From Fictibacillus enclensis (GTDB lineage Bacteria > Bacillota > Bacilli > Bacillales > Fictibacillaceae), in contig NZ_KQ758617.1 of the NCBI RefSeq assembly GCF_001457035.1, positions 372,001-436,000 of the forward strand: 64,000 nt of DNA. The letters run 5' to 3'. Position numbers and translations under genes: made by a program. The number at the start of each line of letters is the position of its first letter. Position 1 is the first letter of the stretch. Shown here piece by piece: positions 35,960 through 43,648 of this stretch. Below the pieces are notes generated by a model. The model searched no databases. It saw only the letters and a list, made by a program, of their open reading frames with translations, and was not told where the DNA came from.

Positions 35960-35986
35960 TAAGGATCCTGATCAGGATCCTTTTTT
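35960..35986 (+). terminator. Terminator
   Basis: A 10-bp perfect palindromic stem, AGGATCCTGA/TCAGGATCCT, is followed by T7. Confidence 0.82.
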
Positions 35987-36007
35987 TGTGGGATTTTTTA
36001 AAATTAT

Positions 36008-36032
36008 CAACTTTTTCCAAGTGTTCTTCGTC
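36008..36032 (+). promoter_or_regulatory. Candidate ECF-sigma autoregulated promoter
   Basis: CAACTT (36008-36013) and CGTC (36029-36032), 15 nt apart, resemble the AAC/CGTC pattern of ECF promoters and lie just upstream of the sigma gene. Confidence 0.35.
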
Positions 36033-36066
36033 TATAGTTATAGAGAGGGGTAGAGGGAGTGAAATT

Positions 36067-36618
36067 GTGCACATACTGTCATATGATAGAAAGCCAGACT
36101 TTACAGCAGCAATGACACAAGAAGAAATGATGGAACAAGTCATGACGGACTATGGAAACGAAGTGCTGTATCTTTGCTATACCTATGTGAAGGAATGGAA
36201 TCTGGCCGAGGACCTGGCGCAGGATGTTTTTTTGAAGGCCTATGAAAAGGCAGATACGTTCAAAGGGGAGGCCAAGCTGAAAACATGGCTGTACAAGATC
36301 GCAGCCAACCACTGCAGGGATTATATTAAAAGCGCGCATTACCGGTATTCGATGGTGACGCATAAAATCCAAATGTATATAAAAGGAACATCTTCTTCTG
36401 TGGAAGAAATCGCCGTATACAGAGAAGAGAAGAATAAGCTTTATCGGCACATTTTTAAACTGCCATTGAAGTACCGTGAAGTTATTTTTTTATACTATTA
36501 TGAAGAACTGACCCTTCAGGAAATCAGCGATACACTCAATGCCAATCTGAGTACGATCAAATCCAGATTAACGAAAGCGAGATTGCTGCTGAAAGATGCG
36601 ATCAAAGGAGGGAAGTAA
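36067..36618 (+). CDS. ECF-type RNA polymerase sigma factor
   Basis: The 183-residue sigma-70 ECF protein has region 2 (about 25-90, AEDLAQDVFLKAYEKADTF, LKTWLYKIAANHCRDY) and region 4 (about 125-175, LPLKYREVIFLYYYEELTLQEISDTL, STIKSRLTKARLLL). GTG 36067 is 7 nt after GGGAG; the long upstream frame is spurious. The next gene, starting 1 nt past the stop, is a membrane anti-sigma candidate, so signalling across the membrane is expected. Paralogue identity (SigV, SigX, SigM-like) is not decidable here. Confidence 0.92.
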   Translation: MHILSYDRKPDFTAAMTQEEMMEQVMTDYGNEVLYLCYTYVKEWNLAEDLAQDVFLKAYEKADTFKGEAKLKTWLYKIAANHCRDYIKSAHYRYSMVTHKIQMYIKGTSSSVEEIAVYREEKNKLYRHIFKLPLKYREVIFLYYYEELTLQEISDTLNANLSTIKSRLTKARLLLKDAIKGGK

Positions 36619-36619
36619 A

Positions 36620-37273
36620 ATGGAAGAGCTCAAAGATTTACGGAATCATATGAAGAAAACGGTCTTTAACGGCCATGGTTTTGATAAAAGCAACCGGAGG
36701 ATCGTCCATCAGCGATACAAAAGCATGAAGATGGAAAAAAGAACAAAACGCCGGCGTCCATTAGTTATGACGGCTGCCAGTCTGGCTGTTTGCGCCTTGC
36801 TCTTCTTTTTAACGACCTCCATTGTAACAGATCATAAAGGGAAACTCGATCCTTCTTCAGGAAAAACCATAACGAAAACCGAGATGAAACAACAACAAAT
36901 TGTGAAAGAGGCGACTAAAAAGGGAGAAGTAGTGTCGTATTTAAATGAAAAGTGGATTCCTGACAGCAAAACCAAAAATCTTGAGTACATGCTGCGTCTC
37001 AAGAAAAAAGAAGAGCAGGGCAAGCCTTTTAAGACCACCATCCATTATTTTCTTGGCGACAAGGTTTATCAGAATACAATTGAATATAACGGAAAAAAAA
37101 TCATTTACAAAAATACGGTGCCTGCTCTTGGCGAGCCGAAAACGTATGAATGCAAAGCCTTCAGTGACTCCACAATACAGCTCGAAGGCTGCACGGGAGT
37201 AAAAGAAGGATATGATGTCCTTGTCGTGCCTGTGACGTTATCAGATATGAGGTATGCGGAGGCGAAACAATGA
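36620..37273 (+). CDS. Membrane-anchored anti-sigma factor candidate
   Basis: The 217-residue protein has a cytoplasmic basic N-terminus (about 1-48), one membrane helix (about 50-68) and an extracellular domain (about 70-217) with the two cysteines Cys173 and Cys187 region TYECKAF...LEGCTG. Position and topology mark it as the regulator of the ECF sigma factor. AAAGGAGG lies before ATG 36620, inside the end of the sigma gene. It shares 4 nt with the next gene, so three genes are coupled. No zinc HHCC motif seen. Confidence 0.75.
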   Translation: MEELKDLRNHMKKTVFNGHGFDKSNRRIVHQRYKSMKMEKRTKRRRPLVMTAASLAVCALLFFLTTSIVTDHKGKLDPSSGKTITKTEMKQQQIVKEATKKGEVVSYLNEKWIPDSKTKNLEYMLRLKKKEEQGKPFKTTIHYFLGDKVYQNTIEYNGKKIIYKNTVPALGEPKTYECKAFSDSTIQLEGCTGVKEGYDVLVVPVTLSDMRYAEAKQ

Positions 37274-37593
37274 AGAAACTAATCAGCACGTTTATCGTTA
37301 CGTTAGTAGGAATCATCGTACTCAATTTTGTCTGTTCATGGGCGGCAAAGGTTTCATTTATCGATGTGGCGTTCATCACAGGTCTGGCATCAGCCGTCAT
37401 ACTGAAATTTTTTACGTCAAGCGGAGGGTTCTTCTCCAACTCCGCGAGACTTCAGGCACAGGCGCAGACAGGAATAAAAGAACAAGAGGAGAAAAAGTCT
37501 TTTTCTCCCGGTATTTCCTTTTATACAGCAGTTGGCTATACGATCTGTTCGGTCATTGCAACGGCAATATATTATAGGGAGTATTTTCTATAG
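37270..37593 (+). CDS. Small membrane protein of the sigma operon
   Basis: The 107-residue protein has three hydrophobic helices (about 4-22, 31-48, 85-103) and a Ser/Gln-rich linker (FFTSSGGFFSNSARLQAQAQ). ATG overlaps the anti-sigma stop (ATGA), so it is translationally coupled and probably part of the same signalling unit. It resembles small DUF3899-type proteins, but this is uncertain. A terminator follows. Confidence 0.65.
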   Translation: MKKLISTFIVTLVGIIVLNFVCSWAAKVSFIDVAFITGLASAVILKFFTSSGGFFSNSARLQAQAQTGIKEQEEKKSFSPGISFYTAVGYTICSVIATAIYYREYFL

Positions 37594-37603
37594 AAGAAAA
37601 CTT

Positions 37604-37632
37604 GAAAGCACTGCGACTGCAGTGCTTTTCGT
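37604..37632 (+). terminator. Terminator of the ECF sigma operon
   Basis: AAGCACTG (37606-37613) pairs with CAGTGCTT (37620-37627), followed by a T-run. Confidence 0.78.
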
Positions 37633-37679
37633 ATTTTGAATTCAGAATAAAAATCTTGTGAAATGCCTGCATATCGACT

Positions 37680-38411
37680 TCATTTTTCATTTAATCGGGT
37701 TATTAAAACGTATTCTCGTCCTTGGCGGTCTGGAGCTTCTCTAACATCTTCAACAGACAATCCTGCATCATTCAGTGTTTTGATTATTTCCCGAAGACTT
37801 CTAAAGCGCAACGTTGAATCAGAGGTGATTACCGTACCATCTCTTTCGAAAACATAGGTCCATCGAAAAGACACCAAGGAGTCACGAACTTCAGTAACAT
37901 CTGCCCATACATTTACAATGCCACAGTGAGGGACATTCAACCGCTGGTAGGTTTTCTCTTTATTCCATTCTAACCATGCTTGTGCCTAAGGCTTTCTTGT
38001 TTCAAACACCAATCGTCCACTTGGACGCAAAGTGTCTCGGATGGCAAGTAATGTTTCACTCCACTCTTTATCAGTAAGGAAGACTTGAGCTACATTAGCT
38101 GTCATCGTGACAAGACCAACCTTCAAGTGACGGAGATCCAGGGCATTTCCGTGAATCCATCTTACACGGTCAGCGCCTTGTTTTGTTTTAGCCACCTTTA
38201 ATGAAGCTTCAGCAGGGTCCAGCCCAATAACCTTGATGCCTTTCACTGCCAGACGACAGGCAAACGTTCCGGTTCCACAGCCGATATCAAGTACAGTGTG
38301 AGCATCAAATTCATTAACCATAGACTCGTAAAGATCTAAATCAGAACGGTCAGAGTCAAAAGGATCATAAATAGATGCGAGTCTTGGATTCTCAAATATT
38401 TCATCAGCCAT
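37680..38411 (-). pseudogene. Class I SAM methyltransferase with in-frame amber codon
   Basis: Reading from ATG 38411 gives motif I VLDIGCGTGTFACRLA, motif II VIGLDPAEASL and post-I stretches typical of class I methyltransferases, up to ETRKP. TAG at 37986-37988 interrupts, and the same frame continues AQAWLEWNKEKTYQRLNVPHCG... to ITRLNEK. A single substitution (for example CAG or GAG to TAG) explains the stop. The N-terminal part alone (142 residues) lacks the C-terminal beta strands, so it is probably inactive unless the stop is read through. The substrate is unknown. Confidence 0.8.
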
Positions 38412-38564
38412 CAAAAAAAACCCTCCTGTCCAAAACCAAATCCTCCTTAAAGTGCCCCGCCTATATCTATTCTTTTGAGATTATGATTAACCTTTAAGAG
38501 TAATCAAATTGACCATAGAATACAAAAAAGGCAAGAAATAATTGGATTATTTTCTCGGAGAACA

Positions 38565-38573
38565 TGATATAGT
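38565..38573 (+). promoter_or_regulatory. Extended -10 promoter of the attenuator-hydrolase unit
   Basis: TGATATAGT matches the extended -10 pattern TGnTATAAT with one change and lies 50 nt before the leader ORF. No good -35 was seen. Confidence 0.4.
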
Positions 38574-38622
38574 GAAAGGGGGATTTCCCCGTTAGTATTC
38601 AGTAAAAGGAGGCTGCCACGTC

Positions 38623-38652
38623 ATGATTATCAAATGGATGAGAGTCAGATAA
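38623..38652 (+). CDS. Leader peptide MIIKWMRVR
   Basis: A nine-codon ORF with a strong AAAAGGAGG at 38604-38612. The peptide ends Met-Arg-Val-Arg directly before TAA. Met-Arg-Leu-Arg of ErmDL and the wider +X+ (Arg/Lys-X-Arg/Lys) motif cause macrolide-dependent ribosome stalling, so this is probably a sensing leader for the hydrolase 89 nt downstream. Function is inferred from motif and position. Confidence 0.65.
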   Translation: MIIKWMRVR

Positions 38653-38741
38653 TGATAGGTGCAGACCTGCTGCTCCGTTACGAGTAAAAGTTCTGCGCCT
38701 GCTTGCCCGGCGTTGGATAACAAAAGTACGGAGGGATCGTT
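38653..38741 (+). promoter_or_regulatory. Translational attenuator between leader and hydrolase
   Basis: AGGTGCAGA (38657-38665) can pair with TCTGCGCCT (38692-38700). CTCCGT (38673-38678) is complementary to ACGGAG (38728-38733), which contains the hydrolase ribosome site CGGAGGG. A ribosome stalled on the last leader codons would cover the 5' arm and change this folding. There is no T-run, so control is translational rather than by termination. Confidence 0.55.
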
Positions 38742-39599
38742 ATGAAGGAAAAGATAATTTCAATTAATGGAATGGATATTTGTACAGAAAACTTTGGGGA
38801 ACCGGAAGATCCGCCCATTTTACTGATCATGGGAGCCATGTCTTCGCTTGATTGGTGGGATGAAGATTTCTGCTCAGCATTGGCTGCGGAGGGAAGATAT
38901 GTTATCCGGTACGATCACCGTGATTTGGGCAAATCTGTTGTGTATGAACCGGGGACGTCCAATTACACCATTACCGACCTGGCTGATGATGCCATCCACG
39001 TGCTGGACGCGTATGCTTTGGAAAAAGCTCATGTTGTCGGCATGTCCATGGGCGGAATGGTATGTCAGATTCTTGCCGTTCGGAATCCACAGCGCGTCCA
39101 ATCACTGACGCTCATTGCTTCAAGTGTGTTTGGAACAGAACAGGAAAAGCTTCCGCCAATGGATCAAAAAATTCTTGATCACCATGGAAAGGGTTCTTCC
39201 TTAGACTGGTCCGACCGGGATGCGGTTATTTCGTATCTGGCAGGAGGCTGGAGAACACTGGCCGGCTCCAAGCCCTTTGAAAAAGAACGGATGTACCGGT
39301 TGGCAGGAAGAGAAATGAACCGGGCACGGCAGCTGCAAAGCAGGTTCAATCATGCGCTGCTGGGTGGTGGAGAAGAATTTTACGACCGAATGGGTGAGAT
39401 TGCGGTTCCGGCAGTAGTAATCCATGGTACGGAAGATCCTGCTCTTCCTTTTGAGCACGGGAAGGCGCTTGCGAGGGCCATTCCTCATTCTCAATTGATT
39501 TCTCTTGAGGGCTCAGGCCATGAACTGCATCGTACAGATTGGGATACAATCATAGCATCCATTGTAAAAACAAGTTCTCTGATAGAAAATAATAGATAA
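38742..39599 (+). CDS. Alpha/beta hydrolase, EstX/EstT-like (possible macrolide esterase)
   Basis: The 285-residue alpha/beta hydrolase has nucleophile Ser102 in VVGMSMGGM, Asp232 in GTEDPALPF and His260 in GSGHEL. Its opening (ISINGMDICTENFGEPEDPPILLIMG, then WWDEDFC, VIRYDHRD) matches the EstX/EstT group, some of which are serine-dependent macrolide esterases. The upstream +X+ leader peptide and anti-ribosome-site structure suggest antibiotic-inducible expression, which supports that role; the enzyme could otherwise be a general esterase. It is monocistronic with its own terminator. Confidence 0.82.
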   Translation: MKEKIISINGMDICTENFGEPEDPPILLIMGAMSSLDWWDEDFCSALAAEGRYVIRYDHRDLGKSVVYEPGTSNYTITDLADDAIHVLDAYALEKAHVVGMSMGGMVCQILAVRNPQRVQSLTLIASSVFGTEQEKLPPMDQKILDHHGKGSSLDWSDRDAVISYLAGGWRTLAGSKPFEKERMYRLAGREMNRARQLQSRFNHALLGGGEEFYDRMGEIAVPAVVIHGTEDPALPFEHGKALARAIPHSQLISLEGSGHELHRTDWDTIIASIVKTSSLIENNR

Positions 39600-39608
39600 A
39601 CTGAAATA

Positions 39609-39640
39609 GAGCAGCTGTCACTTTTGACAGTTGCTTTTCT
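39609..39640 (+). terminator. Hydrolase gene terminator
   Basis: AGCAGCTGTCA (39610-39620) pairs with TGACAGTTGCT (39625-39635), followed by a T-rich run. Confidence 0.8.
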
Positions 39641-39711
39641 TTGGTCCGATGTTTAAAGCGAAGCATACAACGGGAAATAAAAAAGAAACGTTACAGAATC
39701 GGAGGAACCAC

Positions 39712-40572
39712 ATGTCTATCGCATTGAAGCCAACAGAAAGCATCAGATGCCAAAGCGAATATGATTCCCTTGCCCGTGTCATTGTATGTGAACCACAGTA
39801 CATGTCCATCTCAGAGGTTATCAATGAAACCCAACGGCATTATGCTGCAGAAAATATAAACAGAAGCTTAGCCTCCGCACAGCATAAAGAATTTGTACTC
39901 GCGCTTCGCAATCAAGGTGTGGAAGTTGTTGAATTGCCACCAGATCATCAATATCCGGAACAAGTATTTACCCGTGATATTGGATTTACCATAGATTCCA
40001 CTGTTTTTCTCTCTACGATGGAAAGCTCTATTAGAAAAGGTGAAGTAGAAATATTGAAGAAATGGCTCATTTCCCAAAAGGCAACGATGCAGCCGTTGCC
40101 TGATACGAAAATTGAGGGCGGAGACGTAATCGCCGACAGGGACAATGTGTTTGTCGGGGTAAGCGGCCGGACATCAGATATTTCCATCCAGACATTACGC
40201 AACCATCTACCGGAAAAAAACATGATGGCCATTCCTTTTGATAAAAAGTATCTGCATCTGGACTGTGTCTTCAATATTCTTTCTCCCCGGAAAGCATTGA
40301 TTTACCCTCCTGCTTTTCAAGAAAAAGAACTGAACATTCTATCCAAAATGTACGACACCATTGAAGTAAGCAAGGAAGAACAGTTTACCATGGGCACCAA
40401 TGTTCTTTCCATTGGGAATAAGAAGGTATTCAGTTTGCCCGTTAACAAGAAGGTTAACAGCCAGCTCCGGGAAAGAGGCTATGAAGTCATTGAAGTGGAT
40501 TTATCGGAAATCATTAAATCCGGAGGCTCTTTCCGCTGCTGCACATTGCCTCTGGTAAGGTATGCCAATTAG
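39712..40572 (+). CDS. ykgA: Dimethylargininase / amidinohydrolase family protein (YkgA-like)
   Basis: The 286-residue pentein-fold protein equals B. subtilis YkgA in length. Catalytic elements are QVFTRD, EGGD (about 135-138), His182 in YLHLDCVF and Cys276 in SGGSFRCCTLPL. DDAH-type enzymes hydrolyse N-omega-substituted arginines to citrulline and an amine. GGAGG precedes ATG 39712. The next gene is a YqcI/YcgG protein, a family that contains heme-dependent guanidine N-hydroxylases, suggesting consecutive steps on an arginine-like substrate. Confidence 0.85.
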   Translation: MSIALKPTESIRCQSEYDSLARVIVCEPQYMSISEVINETQRHYAAENINRSLASAQHKEFVLALRNQGVEVVELPPDHQYPEQVFTRDIGFTIDSTVFLSTMESSIRKGEVEILKKWLISQKATMQPLPDTKIEGGDVIADRDNVFVGVSGRTSDISIQTLRNHLPEKNMMAIPFDKKYLHLDCVFNILSPRKALIYPPAFQEKELNILSKMYDTIEVSKEEQFTMGTNVLSIGNKKVFSLPVNKKVNSQLRERGYEVIEVDLSEIIKSGGSFRCCTLPLVRYAN

Positions 40573-40653
40573 CATGCTTGCCGTTTAACTAACTGGGTAT
40601 AAGGGAACGACTCCTGTGTAACGATAAATAAATTTTTACTTGGGAGTGGTAAG

Positions 40654-41391
40654 TTGAAAACAGCCAATCGATACCTATTAGAGAAAGAAGATATGACAAA
40701 ACCTGAAATCGTGCCAAAATGGGTGATTGAAGAGTATAAGAACTTTCATCAAACGGTAACAGACAAGACCTTTCCCTGCTATTTCGGGATGAGTGCCGAA
40801 AAAAGGGGTGAGCTTCGTTACGCATATGTCAGCCAGAACGATTGGTCCAACCTGCCGGGCGCTGTCGAAGAATTCATGGAACTGTTCGATGCGCCGAAAC
40901 TGATCCGTCACGGATTATTTGTATTTGTGGAGCCGGAAACTGAAGAGAAGTCCATTCCTTACTATAGAGAGTATTTCTGGAACCTGCTTCAATATATGCA
41001 TGAAGAGGATCATGTTCCCTGGCCAGAGGATAAACCCATCGATCCCGATCACTATTTGTGGAACTTCACGTTTGCAGGAGAGCCATTCTTTGTGTTTGGA
41101 AACGCACCTGCCTACAAACAAAGAAAAACGCGGGATCTTGGAAACAGCCTTGTGCTGGGATTTCAGCCCAGACGTATCTTTGAAGGGCTGGAAGGAACGT
41201 CAAAGGGAGGAATCATGTCCCGGGAAAAGGTAAGGGAACGGGTAGAGAAATGGGACAACCTGCCAACACATCCCAATATCAGCCATTACGGAGATCCTGA
41301 ACACAAAGAATGGAAGCAATATTTTATCGGCGACGATGTCAAACCCATTGAAGGCAAGTGTCCTTTTCATCATAAATCAAAAGAAAATTAA
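40654..41391 (+). CDS. YqcI/YcgG family protein (heme-dependent N-hydroxylase family)
   Basis: A 245-residue YqcI/YcgG protein: FPCYFGMSAEKRGELRYAYVS, WNFTFAGEPFFVFGNAPAYKQRKTRDLG, LVLGFQPRRIFEGL and the terminal GKCPFHH. Family members such as GntA of guanitoxin synthesis hydroxylate guanidino nitrogens using heme. TTG 40654 follows GGGAGTGG; ATG 40693 is an alternative. It lies 81 nt after ykgA on the same strand with no terminator between, so co-transcription is likely. Confidence 0.85.
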   Translation: MKTANRYLLEKEDMTKPEIVPKWVIEEYKNFHQTVTDKTFPCYFGMSAEKRGELRYAYVSQNDWSNLPGAVEEFMELFDAPKLIRHGLFVFVEPETEEKSIPYYREYFWNLLQYMHEEDHVPWPEDKPIDPDHYLWNFTFAGEPFFVFGNAPAYKQRKTRDLGNSLVLGFQPRRIFEGLEGTSKGGIMSREKVRERVEKWDNLPTHPNISHYGDPEHKEWKQYFIGDDVKPIEGKCPFHHKSKEN

Positions 41392-41405
41392 AGTGTCAGC
41401 ATACG

Positions 41406-41453
41406 CAATGGTGCCGGATCATCGAATTTCCAAGATGGCTGGCACCATTTTTC
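41406..41453 (+). terminator. Terminator of the ykgA-yqcI/ycgG unit
   Basis: AATGGTGCC (41407-41415) pairs with GGCACCATT (41441-41449), followed by a T-run. Confidence 0.78.
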
Positions 41454-41626
41454 TTATTTCATGGTACAATGGTAGAAGTTTTACCGCGGAATTTGAACGT
41501 TGTGTGTAAAATCATTCGATAATGGGGAAATTTCCCGGCGTTTTCGCTAGGATATAACGTATGTGAAGAGCGTTTTTCGTTTATGAGATTTATAGACAGA
41601 TAAATGTGAAAGGTGAAGTTTCATTC

Positions 41627-42403
41627 ATGAGATTTTTTAGTTTGCGATTTTTACTGCTGTTGGTTTGTGTCGCTGTCTTGGCAGTAATGCTGCTCTATTA
41701 TTTTACGAATATTACTATTCCGGGGCAGCGATCCGTTTCAGGTATTGTCCAAAATGTTAAAGACATGGCTTCCATTGAAAAAGAAAATAATGTGTTAAAA
41801 GCCAAACTGGAGGAACAGGAAACTCTTTCTGTACAGCAATTGGAGTTAAAGCGGGAAAATAAAAACCTTCAGGCTGTTGTAGATAAAACGAAAGAAGTGG
41901 AACAATATAATCCTATGCAGGCGAGTGTGATGCACCGGGATGCAGATCCGGCAAACTGGTATGAAACGGTTATTGTTGACAAGGGAAGCAATGATGACGT
42001 TCAGGAGAACATGGCCGTAGTGACCCAGGATGGATTGATCGGCAAGATCACACAGGTTAAACCGACATTTTCTGAAGTAAAACTGCTATCCAGCAAAGAT
42101 AAGAGATACCGTATTTCCGCGACGATTCAAGGCAAAAAAAATGTAAACGGCATACTGAACGGCTTTGACCCGAGCAATAAGTATTTAATGGTCCGTGACA
42201 TTCTGAATAAGAATCTTAAAAAGGGTGAAAAGGTAGTCACTTCAGGTCTGGGAGAAATATTGCCTCCGAACCTCGATATCGGAACCATTGTTAAAGTGAA
42301 GCCCGATCCTTATGGACTGACAAGCATCGCCTATATTAAGCCAACGGCGGACTTTTATGATATCAATCAGGTGATCATTCTCAGAACAGGGAAAAAAGCA
42401 TAA
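41627..42403 (+). CDS. mreC: Orphan MreC-like rod-shape protein
   Basis: The 258-residue MreC-type protein has an N-terminal membrane helix (about 4-26), a coiled coil (about 50-92, EKENNVLKAKLEEQE) and two beta-domains with ASVMHRDADPANWYETVIVDKGSNDDV and GLIGKITQVKP. MreC spans the membrane and scaffolds lateral wall synthesis. ATG 41627 follows AAAGGTGAAG. No mreB, mreD or minCD is adjacent, so this is probably a second, stand-alone copy. Confidence 0.87.
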   Translation: MRFFSLRFLLLLVCVAVLAVMLLYYFTNITIPGQRSVSGIVQNVKDMASIEKENNVLKAKLEEQETLSVQQLELKRENKNLQAVVDKTKEVEQYNPMQASVMHRDADPANWYETVIVDKGSNDDVQENMAVVTQDGLIGKITQVKPTFSEVKLLSSKDKRYRISATIQGKKNVNGILNGFDPSNKYLMVRDILNKNLKKGEKVVTSGLGEILPPNLDIGTIVKVKPDPYGLTSIAYIKPTADFYDINQVIILRTGKKA

Positions 42404-42539
42404 AATCATTTCCAAATATATTAAAGGTACATACTTACAAATACTTATTAACTAAAAATACAGGTTTAAACTATTTTTTATAGGATATGTTAAGGATAGT
42501 AAGAAAAGTAGTGTACTCTTTAATAAGGAGATGAAACGA

Positions 42540-43151
42540 ATGGCTGCAATTAATTTGGCTGTTATCTATTACAGCTCGACAGGAACGAACTACCAACTGG
42601 CGAAGTGGGCTGCCGAAAGTGGAAAAGAAACAGGTGCTGAGGTCAAAGTATTGAAGATTCCTGAACTGGCTCCTCCTGAAGCAATTGAATCCAATGCTGC
42701 CTGGAAAGCTCATGTCGAGGAAACGAAACATGTTCCGGAAGTATCGTTAAGCGATTTAGAGTGGGCGGATGCGATTATTTTCAGTGTTCCGACCCGTTTT
42801 GGTAACGTTCCGTCACAAGTTAAGCAGTTTCTTGATACGACAGGCGGACTTTGGTTCCAGGGTAAACTGGTTAACAAGGTAGTCAGTGCAATGACTTCTG
42901 CTCAAAATCCACACGGCGGACAGGAAGCCACTATATTAGCTTTATACACCACAATGTATCATTGGGGTGCGATTGTGGCCACACCGGGATATACAGATCC
43001 TGTACTCTATGGAGCCGGAGGAAATCCTTACGGCACAAGTGTTACCGTCGATCAGAGCGGCAATATGGTTGAAGATGTTCAGGGTGCGGTGAAGCACCAG
43101 GCGAAACGTACCGTAAACGTAGCTCAGTGGGTCAAGCAGGGCAACCAATAA
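42540..43151 (+). CDS. wrbA: NAD(P)H:quinone oxidoreductase WrbA
   Basis: The 203-residue flavodoxin-like protein has an FMN loop YYSSTGTNYQLAKWAA, SVPTRFGNVPSQVKQFLDTTGGLW and SAQNPHGGQEATILALYTTMYHWG, the WrbA signature. It reduces quinones by two electrons with FMN. AAGGAG precedes ATG 42540 by 9 nt; ATG 42531 is too close to the site. It is monocistronic with a strong terminator. Confidence 0.92.
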   Translation: MAAINLAVIYYSSTGTNYQLAKWAAESGKETGAEVKVLKIPELAPPEAIESNAAWKAHVEETKHVPEVSLSDLEWADAIIFSVPTRFGNVPSQVKQFLDTTGGLWFQGKLVNKVVSAMTSAQNPHGGQEATILALYTTMYHWGAIVATPGYTDPVLYGAGGNPYGTSVTVDQSGNMVEDVQGAVKHQAKRTVNVAQWVKQGNQ

Positions 43152-43158
43152 TTGAAAA

Positions 43159-43212
43159 TGAAAAAGGTAAAAGCTGGTCTCCTACTATGGAAACCGGCTT
43201 TTACCTTTTTTA
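43159..43212 (+). terminator. wrbA terminator
   Basis: A 14-bp stem (43161-43174 with 43197-43210) is followed by T-rich sequence and overlaps the end of the convergent gerPD-like gene. Confidence 0.82.
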
Positions 43213-43536
43213 CGTTCGGGCAGGTGCACCTCCGCTGCCAGCAGAAGGTGCAGGAGGGGCGGTTCCTCCAGATGGAGGGGCTGCAGCAGGAGGAGCAGGT
43301 GTCAATGGAACGGACGCCCCTGTTTCAGGAGGTGCGGTGCTCTGACTGGCAGGCTCAAGTGTACCCTGAATGGGCACAAGAAGAGGGCCTACCACTAGAG
43401 AGGTGGGGGGAGTATCGAAGGTGGATCCGGCGGAGATGGATTCAGCATCTCCGATCAGTAAAACAGAAGATATGCTCACACCTATGATATTGAACTCATG
43501 AACAGCCAGCATTCGGTTGACAATTTTCACATTCAC
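43210..43536 (-). CDS. GerPD-like spore germination protein with Pro/Ala-rich tail
   Basis: The first 60 residues match GerPD-type proteins (VSISSVLLIGDAESISAGSTFDTPPTSLVVGP), components of the gerP system that lets germinants cross the spore coat. The C-terminal 45 residues are a Pro/Ala/Gly-rich extension absent from classical GerPD. GTG 43536 follows AGAGGTGA. No other gerP gene is adjacent. Its site is inferred to be the coat. Confidence 0.78.
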   Translation of the reverse strand: MNVKIVNRMLAVHEFNIIGVSISSVLLIGDAESISAGSTFDTPPTSLVVGPLLVPIQGTLEPASQSTAPPETGASVPLTPAPPAAAPPSGGTAPPAPSAGSGGAPART

Positions 43537-43607
43537 GGACGTCACCTCTCAAAGGAAAATCCCTATTGCCTCTATGTGTATGGAAGGGACAGAAACTTTA
43601 TGTATAC

Positions 43608-43646
43608 CGCAAAAAGCAGTTCACCTCATCGTGAACTGCTTTTTGT
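43608..43646 (-). terminator. modA terminator
   Basis: A perfect 14-bp stem (43611-43624 with 43631-43644) shows that modA is not co-transcribed with a permease. Confidence 0.85.
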
Positions 43647-43648
43647 TC

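Noticed and set aside
43127-43345. Gly/Ala-rich plus-strand frame opposite the gerPD-like tail
   Set aside because: Mirror of the low-complexity Pro/Ala tail; the minus-strand frame has the family match and start signal.
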